Part shown: positions 58,858-64,000 of the stretch, piece after piece
How positions within the stretch are numbered: position 1 is the stretch's first letter
How the letters are laid out: every line of letters begins with the position of its first letter
Assembly (NCBI GenBank): GCA_963831535.1
Contig: CAWHQP010000002.1
Span: forward strand, 1-64,000
DNA length: 64,000 nt
Source: Bog-756 sp963831535
GTDB taxonomy: Bacteria > Actinomycetota > Acidimicrobiia > Acidimicrobiales > RAAP-2
Reading direction: 5' to 3'
Made by a program: the position numbers and the translations under genes
The notes under the pieces: generated by a model
What the model was told of the DNA's origin: nothing
Database searches by the model: none
What the model saw: only the letters and a program-made list of their open reading frames with translations

Positions 58858-58877
58858 TAGACCAACCGGTCGGTACA
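58858..58877. promoter_or_regulatory. Shared catabolic operator, site 2
   Basis: Minus strand TGTACCGACC followed by GGTTGGTCTA, 7 of 10 positions palindromic. It lies between the divergent amidohydrolase and cyclase genes, 80 and 53 bp from their starts, so it can control both. Confidence 0.65.
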
Positions 58878-58929
58878 GGCAACGGTGGCAGGCGGTCGCA
58901 GCGAGCTGTGACCAAAAGGAGAAGAGACC

Positions 58930-59988
58930 GTGACGCAACGCTGGAAGCAGCGCCCACCCGGATCGACGTGGGGGGACTGGGGCGAGGACGACGAGCTCGG
59001 ACGCATCAACCTGCTGACCCCGGACAAGGTCCTCCAAGGGGTCGCTGAGGTCGAGACCGGTATCAGCTTCTGTCTGAGCCTGCCCCTCGACTATCCCGGC
59101 GGAACCGCCCTCAACCAGCGCCGTCATCCGCCGGTGCTGGCGCCGACCGAGGACATGCACGGCGAGGCCGACACGTTCTACAACGTCCACATGAGCCAGA
59201 TGGAGGACTGGGGGAACCCCAAGTATGTGGACGTGTGGGCGGACGACGTGGTCACGCTCTCGCTCCAGTACTCGACCCAGTGGGACTCGCTGGCCCACGT
59301 CGGGGCCGAGTTCGACGCCGACGGAGACGGTGTCGAAGAGCCCGTGTACTACAACGGCTACCGCGCCGGGGTCGACCTCGTAGGACCGACGCAGGACGCC
59401 GGCCGGGACGGTGGAAACCACCGCTGCTTCGCCCACCATCTCGGTCTCGAACACATGGCCTACCAGGGTGTCCAGGGACGCGGTGTCCTGATCGACCTGG
59501 CCCACCACCTGGGACACGACTGGCGGGCCGTGGATCTGGCGACGCTCGAAGAGATCATGGCCGCCGACAATGTCGTGGTCGAGCCCGGCGACATACTGCT
59601 CCTGCACACGGGGTTCGCCACCGAGATCCTCAACTGGAACCGCCGCCCCGACCCCGTGAAGATCCACACGCTGTGCAGCTATCTCGACGCGCGGGACGAG
59701 GCGTTGCTGCAGTGGATCAGCGACTCCCAGATCGCCGGACTGGTGGCCGACAACTACGCCGTCGAGGGCCTGACCGGCAGGGACCGCGACGAGAGTCGGC
59801 ACTCGTTCCTGCCCATCCACCACCTCTGCCTGTTCCGTCTCGGAGTGCCCCTCGGCGAGATGTGGTACCTCCACGAGCTGGCGTCGTGGCTACGTGAGCA
59901 CGGACGGAGCCGGTTCCTGCTCACCGCCCCCCCGCTGAGGATGCCGGGCATCGTCGGCTCGCCGTTGACGCCGATCGCCACGGTGTGA
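58930..59988 (+). CDS. Cyclase-family (kynurenine formamidase-like) hydrolase
   Basis: 352 residues. The cyclase family HxGxHxDxPxH motif appears in altered form (TQWDSLAHVGAEFDADGDGV); GRGVLIDLAHHLGHDWRAVD, then LEEIMAADNVVVEPGDILLL and HTGFATE are typical. The usual metal-binding His set is thus partly replaced, putting it in the larger, uncharacterised branch near steroid and aromatic catabolic genes. AAGGAG precedes the GTG. It may hydrolyse a lactone made by the neighbouring Baeyer-Villiger enzyme; this is inference. Confidence 0.8.
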   Translation: MTQRWKQRPPGSTWGDWGEDDELGRINLLTPDKVLQGVAEVETGISFCLSLPLDYPGGTALNQRRHPPVLAPTEDMHGEADTFYNVHMSQMEDWGNPKYVDVWADDVVTLSLQYSTQWDSLAHVGAEFDADGDGVEEPVYYNGYRAGVDLVGPTQDAGRDGGNHRCFAHHLGLEHMAYQGVQGRGVLIDLAHHLGHDWRAVDLATLEEIMAADNVVVEPGDILLLHTGFATEILNWNRRPDPVKIHTLCSYLDARDEALLQWISDSQIAGLVADNYAVEGLTGRDRDESRHSFLPIHHLCLFRLGVPLGEMWYLHELASWLREHGRSRFLLTAPPLRMPGIVGSPLTPIATV

Positions 59989-60021
59989 CCACATCTGACC
60001 GGTCGGCGTGGTGTGGGCCTC

Positions 60022-61680
60022 TCACACGTTGGCTTCGGCCGGGTCGGACGACCGCGAGAGGGTGAACGCCGCGTAGTCGTTCCCCACGACTCTCCTCATC
60101 TCCTTGAAGAGCTTGGGCCGACCGCCCGAGTTGAGAAGGTACTTCCGGGGCTTCCCGGGGACGTTGGTGCCGAAGTAGTAGCTGCTCTCCGAGAACGGGG
60201 AGGCCGCCGCACCGGTATCCACCATCGCCGTCCAGCGGGCCTCGGCCTCCGTCTCGACCTCGATGCGGTCGTAGCCGTGATCACGGAGATAGACGAGCGT
60301 ATCGGTGATGAAGTCCACCTGGTCACCGTTGTAACGCGGATTGTTGCCCGCCGCCGCGTGTGGTCCACCGGGGAAGAAGAAGTTGGGAAATCCGGCGGAT
60401 TGGATGCCGAGGAAGGTCTTCGGGCCGTCGGCCCAGTACTCCTCGAGGGCTAGACCGCCCCGTCCACGGACCCCCAGGCGGGTCAGCGCCCCGGTGCCGA
60501 AATCGAAGCCGGTGGCCCACACGATGACGTCGAACTCCCGCACGACATCGGTCGTTTCGATCCCGCTCTCGGTGACCCGCACCATCGGTGTCTGCTTGAG
60601 ATCGACCAGTGAGACGTTGGGGTTGTTGAAGGCTTCGTAGTAGCCGGTCACGAACGGAGGACGCTTCTCGGCGTAGAGGTGGTCCTTCGGGATCAGCCGC
60701 TCGGCGGTCTCGGGGTTCTTGACGATGCTGCGGATCTTCTCGGTGATGAACTCGCACCACAGGGCATTGGCCGCGTGGTTCACGGTGAGGTCGAGATAGT
60801 TGCTCGTCAGCTTCGAGAACCCGGGGCTGTTCCACATGGTCTCGAAGAAGGCCAACCGTTCGTCGAGGGGGTCGTCGAAGGTCTGGCGATCATGGGTGGG
60901 ATGGAGGAATCCGGACGCCGACGTGTTGAGCGTCTCGCACATCGCCTCGAAGTCAGCCCGGAGCTGAGCCTGCTCCTCCCGGGTGATCGGTCGGTTGTTG
61001 AGCGGGGTGCACCAGTTGGCCGATCGTTGGTACACCGTCAGGGAGGCCACCTCTCCGGCGATGGCCGGCACGACCTGCACGCCGCTCGACCCGGTACCGA
61101 TGACCGCCACGCGTTTGCCGCCGACGTCGACCGGTGTCGCCGGCCACCGCGCCGTGTGGTGTGACTCACCGGTGAACTCCTGACGTCCGGGCACGTCGGG
61201 GAAGAACGGCACCGACAGGACGCCGGTCGCCGCCACCAGGAACGTGCTCCGGTACTCGGCGCCGTCGTCGGTGACCACGGTCCATCGCCCTTGCGTCTCC
61301 TCGTAGGTGGCCGAAGTGACCCGGGTACCGAACCGCATGTGGCGCCGAAGATCGAAGCGGTCCACCACGTAATTGAGGTACCGCTCGATCTCCGGCTGTT
61401 CAGCGAAGTGCTCCTGCCACTCCCATTCCTCGAACAGCTCCCTGGAGAACAGATAGGCGTAGGTGTAGCTCTCCGAGTCGAACCGTGCCCCCGGATACCG
61501 GTTCCAGTACCAGGTGCCCCCCACGCCATCGCCGGCCTCGAGCAGCTGGGCGGAAAAGCCGGCGTCAAGGGCCCGATAGAGCTGGTAGATGCCGGTGATA
61601 CCGGCGCCGATGACCAGCACATCGATGTCCGCAGCCGGCCGATGCGGGTACTCGTGCTGTGCGGGTTCAGGGGATGTCAT
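60022..61680 (-). CDS. Flavin-containing Baeyer-Villiger monooxygenase
   Basis: 552 residues. FAD-binding Rossmann loop VLVIGAGITGIYQLYRALDA, the Baeyer-Villiger fingerprint FTGESHHTARWP, the NADPH loop VAVIGTGSSGVQVVPAIAGE and IVWATGFDFGTGALTRLGVR. Such enzymes insert oxygen next to a ketone, turning cyclic ketones to lactones. Full length. GGAGG lies just upstream of the ATG. Divergent from the Rieske gene across operator site 3. Confidence 0.92.
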   Translation of the reverse strand: MTSPEPAQHEYPHRPAADIDVLVIGAGITGIYQLYRALDAGFSAQLLEAGDGVGGTWYWNRYPGARFDSESYTYAYLFSRELFEEWEWQEHFAEQPEIERYLNYVVDRFDLRRHMRFGTRVTSATYEETQGRWTVVTDDGAEYRSTFLVAATGVLSVPFFPDVPGRQEFTGESHHTARWPATPVDVGGKRVAVIGTGSSGVQVVPAIAGEVASLTVYQRSANWCTPLNNRPITREEQAQLRADFEAMCETLNTSASGFLHPTHDRQTFDDPLDERLAFFETMWNSPGFSKLTSNYLDLTVNHAANALWCEFITEKIRSIVKNPETAERLIPKDHLYAEKRPPFVTGYYEAFNNPNVSLVDLKQTPMVRVTESGIETTDVVREFDVIVWATGFDFGTGALTRLGVRGRGGLALEEYWADGPKTFLGIQSAGFPNFFFPGGPHAAAGNNPRYNGDQVDFITDTLVYLRDHGYDRIEVETEAEARWTAMVDTGAAASPFSESSYYFGTNVPGKPRKYLLNSGGRPKLFKEMRRVVGNDYAAFTLSRSSDPAEANV

Positions 61681-61768
61681 GAGCCTCCGCGGCCATCAGC
61701 CCGTCAGGGAGGCCGTCCGTGCCTACCGGCGTGCACGTGATGCGCTCCTGGGGTGCCGGCGCAAAACT

Positions 61769-61788
61769 TGTACCGACCGGTCGACCGG
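61769..61788. promoter_or_regulatory. Shared catabolic operator, site 3
   Basis: TGTACCGACC followed by GGTCGACCGG; a perfect 14-bp palindrome ACCGGTCGACCGGT (61776-61789) overlaps it. TATACA (61793-61798) follows as a likely -10 for the Rieske gene 38 bp downstream. Between the divergent BVMO and Rieske genes. Confidence 0.65.
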
Positions 61789-61835
61789 TGAGTATACACT
61801 CTGGCCAACGCACGCCGACAGGAAAGGGGGCACGC

Positions 61836-63200
61836 GTGGCGATCGTGGATCGGAGATGGTCGGCACTCCCGGTGCCCTACGCGATGGAGTTCCCGGACCG
61901 GGCCCCCAAGCAGCGCTACTTCGACCCGGACTTCTACCAGATGGAGGTCGATCTGCTCTGGCCGAGGGTCTGGCAGATGGCGTGCCGGTTGGAGGAACTG
62001 CCCAGGCCGAACGACTTCGTCGAGTACCAGATCCTCGACCAGTCGATCGTCGTGGTGCGCACCGACGATCTCGGCGTGCGAGCGTTCCAGAACACCTGTC
62101 GCCATCGTGGCGTCCGAATCGCCGAGGGTCGTGGGACGTGCGAGAGCGGGTTCACCTGCCCCTTCCACGGGTGGTGCTACGGCCCGGACGGCACCAACAC
62201 CTTCGTCACCCAGTCGAAGTCGTTCGCCGAGCACAACCTTCGGGCTCAAGACCTCGACCTCACGCCGGTCCGGTGCGAGGTCTGGGGCGGGTGCGCGTGG
62301 ATCAACCTGGACGACAGTGCCCCACCGTTGCGGCAGTGCATCGAACCGTTCGCCACCATCCTCGACGCGTGGAAGGTCGAGTCGTTGCGGGCCGAGTGGT
62401 GGTACGCGTGCCGCCTCCCGGTGAACTGGAAGCTCGCCCAAGAGGCGTTCATGGAGCAGTACCACGTGATTCAGGCCCATCCCCAACTGGTCATCCCGGG
62501 AAGGATCCCACCACGCAACGGCGGGCCCGCCGATCCACGAACGCTGATCGATGCGGAAATCCACTACCTGCGGACCATGAGCGAGGGTATGGCCGGGATG
62601 GTCCACGCCAACGACGTGCGAGTGGCCGAAGCCATGGCCGACATCGAGCTGCCGGCCGACCCGGCGCTGGCCATGGCCACGTGGAACCGCCGCCTGAACG
62701 ACGCCGTCGTCGACTGGCACCGCGGACGCGGCTCGGACATCCCCGACCTCAACCAACTCGAGGCTCAGGGCCTCAACGAGCCGATGGGCTACTGCTTCCC
62801 GCACTACTTCGTCTTGCCCATGTACAGCAGTGCTTCGTCCTACCGGTTCCGCCCCCTGGGACCGGAGGAGACCCTGATGGAGATCTGGTCGCTCACCCGC
62901 ATCCCCGAGGGGGCCGAGCCGGTCACTCCCCCGCCACCGGAGACCTGGGAGTGTGACGATCCGAGGTGGCCGGCCATTCCGGCCCAGGACTTCGCCAACC
63001 TGCCCAAGCAGCAGCGAGGCCTCCATGCCCGCGGGTTCGAGTACATGCGCCTGTCCGAGCGGGCCGAAGGTGGGATCGCCAACTTCGAACGGGTCATCGA
63101 CGGCTTCCTGGCCGGCCTGCCCTACGAGACGTTGCTGCCGGCCCTGCGCTCCGTCAATGTGAATCCCCTCGAGAGCCCCATTGCCGACATCCAGCTGTGA
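61836..63200 (+). CDS. Rieske aromatic-ring-hydroxylating oxygenase, alpha subunit
   Basis: 454 residues. Rieske [2Fe-2S] ligands in NTCRHRGVRIAEG (Cys/His) and FTCPFHGWCYGPDGTN (Cys/His), and the catalytic domain begins LPVNWKLAQEAFMEQYHVIQ, then AHPQ, containing the E/D-x-x-H-x-x-x-H iron site. It hydroxylates or dihydroxylates a substrate with electrons from a reductase, which is not in the window. The GTG at 61836 has GGAAAGGGGG upstream. It heads a Rieske-NTF2-P450 operon with overlapping starts. Confidence 0.92.
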   Translation: MAIVDRRWSALPVPYAMEFPDRAPKQRYFDPDFYQMEVDLLWPRVWQMACRLEELPRPNDFVEYQILDQSIVVVRTDDLGVRAFQNTCRHRGVRIAEGRGTCESGFTCPFHGWCYGPDGTNTFVTQSKSFAEHNLRAQDLDLTPVRCEVWGGCAWINLDDSAPPLRQCIEPFATILDAWKVESLRAEWWYACRLPVNWKLAQEAFMEQYHVIQAHPQLVIPGRIPPRNGGPADPRTLIDAEIHYLRTMSEGMAGMVHANDVRVAEAMADIELPADPALAMATWNRRLNDAVVDWHRGRGSDIPDLNQLEAQGLNEPMGYCFPHYFVLPMYSSASSYRFRPLGPEETLMEIWSLTRIPEGAEPVTPPPPETWECDDPRWPAIPAQDFANLPKQQRGLHARGFEYMRLSERAEGGIANFERVIDGFLAGLPYETLLPALRSVNVNPLESPIADIQL

Positions 63201-63676
63201 GCACCGACGGTGATGGCGCACCGGGCCCTGACGGCACCGGAGGAGTCGGCATGGCGGCGATGACCCGGGCTGAGGTCGCCGAGGGCGTCCGTGCCGCCAT
63301 CGCCGCCTACACCCAGGCCCTGGACGACGGCCGGACCGACGACGTCGTGGCCACGTTCTGCCCCGACGGAATCTGCGAGATCCCGGGTATGGGCACCCAC
63401 CAGGGCCACGATGCCCTCCGCTCCGCCTACACCAAATGGGAGCCCAGGCGGCCTCAGCGCCACCTCGTACTCAACACGCTGGTCACCGAGTGGACTGACA
63501 GCGAGGCCACGGCGATCAGCGATGTGGTCTTCCTCCTTCTGGGCGGCTCAGGCTGGACCGTCCAGCTCGTGGGCCGCTATCACGACACCCTTCACCATGA
63601 CGACGGCACCTGGCGGTTCCACCGTCGCGCCGCCACCTTCGTGACGGACAATGAGCCACCCGAGGAGACCCCATGA
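63197..63676 (+). CDS. SnoaL-like / NTF2-fold protein
   Basis: 159 residues if started at the GTG overlapping the Rieske stop (GTGA), 141 if at the ATG 63251. EGVRAAIAAYTQALDDGRTD, VVATFCPDGICEIPGMGTHQ, then HDALRSAYTKWEPRRPQRHL and VLNTLVTEWTDSEATAISDV are typical of the NTF2-like proteins that accompany Rieske oxygenases and may be a small subunit or an isomerase. ATGA overlap with the P450 gene shows coupled translation. Confidence 0.8.
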   Translation: MSTDGDGAPGPDGTGGVGMAAMTRAEVAEGVRAAIAAYTQALDDGRTDDVVATFCPDGICEIPGMGTHQGHDALRSAYTKWEPRRPQRHLVLNTLVTEWTDSEATAISDVVFLLLGGSGWTVQLVGRYHDTLHHDDGTWRFHRRAATFVTDNEPPEETP

Positions 63677-64000
63677 GCGACGCCACCGTGGACTACGACG
63701 CCATCGATTTCTTCCGGGGCAACGAGCTCGTGGACGACCCCTACCCCTACTTCGACTGGCTCCGGACACAGTGCCCGGTTCACCAGGAGCCGGCCCAGGA
63801 CGTGTACATGGTCACCGGGTACGACGAGGCGTGCGCGGTGTACACCGACACCGACAACTTCTCGTCGTGCAACTCGGTGACGGGACCGTTTCCGGGGTTT
63901 CCCGTTCCACTGGCCGGCCGCGACGACGTGGCCGAGCTGATCGATCGTCACCGCAACGAGCTCCCGTTCAGCGACCAGTTGACCACGATGGACCCTCCCG
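63673..64000 (+). CDS. Cytochrome P450, 5' part (cut by window end)
   Basis: The first 109 codons. DFFRGNELVDDPYPYFDWLR (the D-P-x-P-x-x-D-x-L/W-R start of bacterial CYPs), PVHQEPAQDVYMVTGYDEAC and YTDTDNFSSCNSVTGPFPGF, then QLTTMDPP just before the usual H-x-x-x-R heme-approach motif. The heme-binding Cys is beyond the edge. It probably oxidises the pathway substrate. ATGA overlap with the NTF2-like gene. Confidence 0.88.
   Translation, partial: MSDATVDYDAIDFFRGNELVDDPYPYFDWLRTQCPVHQEPAQDVYMVTGYDEACAVYTDTDNFSSCNSVTGPFPGFPVPLAGRDDVAELIDRHRNELPFSDQLTTMDPP

Noticed and set aside
1..64000. CRISPR arrays, tRNA, rRNA, insertion sequences, prophage genes
   Set aside because: No regularly spaced repeats, cloverleaf genes, transposase or integrase genes were seen in the window.

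Overview
The window is high-GC DNA from an actinobacterium. Deazaflavin (F420)-type oxidoreductases, a DinB-like TIGR03086 protein, a DevR/DevS two-component pair, SipW-type secretion and several apparently leaderless promoters (TANNNT ending 6-9 nt before the start codon) together suggest an Acidimicrobiia-like lineage. That placement is inference: no rRNA, tRNA or other phylogenetic marker is present.

1-10 kb is an accessory, partly decayed stretch. It holds the 3' end of a sensor kinase, a frameshifted monooxygenase, a multiply frameshifted HSL-type esterase, an NTF2-like gene divergent from a MerR regulator with a textbook MerR operator, a VapBC toxin-antitoxin pair, a nitroreductase-tetR operon behind two identical palindromic operators, a wrecked DUF695/RraB gene and several small stress or detoxification proteins. 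A diverged ~70-bp direct repeat brackets 4.3-6.9 kb.

10-24 kb carries a 56-aa small protein, a LysR regulator divergent from a cupin/F420-oxidoreductase pair, a chorismate-lyase-like protein, a divergent PAP2 phosphatase/glycosyltransferase pair, an aldehyde dehydrogenase-DUF779-alcohol dehydrogenase operon, a secreted SGNH-like lipoprotein and an ABC exporter.

24-45 kb looks like a hypoxia/dormancy island built round a DevR-like response regulator and a GAF histidine kinase. It contains an MgtA-type P-ATPase, two tandem universal stress proteins, an arginine deiminase operon (antiporter-arcA-arcB-arcC-usp), a PPOX protein, and a tightly overlapping operon of a ferritin-like protein, cydDCAB and Hsp20. 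Five copies of a 16-base quasi-palindrome (best form GTGACCTTCGGCCCTA) lie upstream of these units and of the aldehyde/alcohol dehydrogenase operon. All five point toward the downstream gene, which suggests one regulon for fermentation, micro-oxic respiration, ATP from arginine and protein protection. arcB, arcC and the following usp carry about seven frameshifts in 2.5 kb.

45-49 kb has a membrane GGDEF diguanylate cyclase behind a structured leader ending in a terminator-like hairpin, divergent from a SipW-type signal peptidase followed by two secreted, low-complexity candidate fibre proteins.

49-64 kb is a catabolic cluster: acyl-CoA synthetase, TetR regulator, three short-chain dehydrogenases, a fused 2-oxoacid dehydrogenase E1, acyl-CoA dehydrogenase, amidohydrolase, cyclase-family hydrolase, Baeyer-Villiger monooxygenase, Rieske oxygenase, NTF2-like protein and a P450 cut by the window edge. 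A shared operator with half-site TGTACCGACC lies in the three divergent intergenic regions of this cluster, so the local TetR probably controls the whole pathway. The substrate, perhaps a cyclic ketone, terpenoid or steroid-like compound, cannot be read from sequence.
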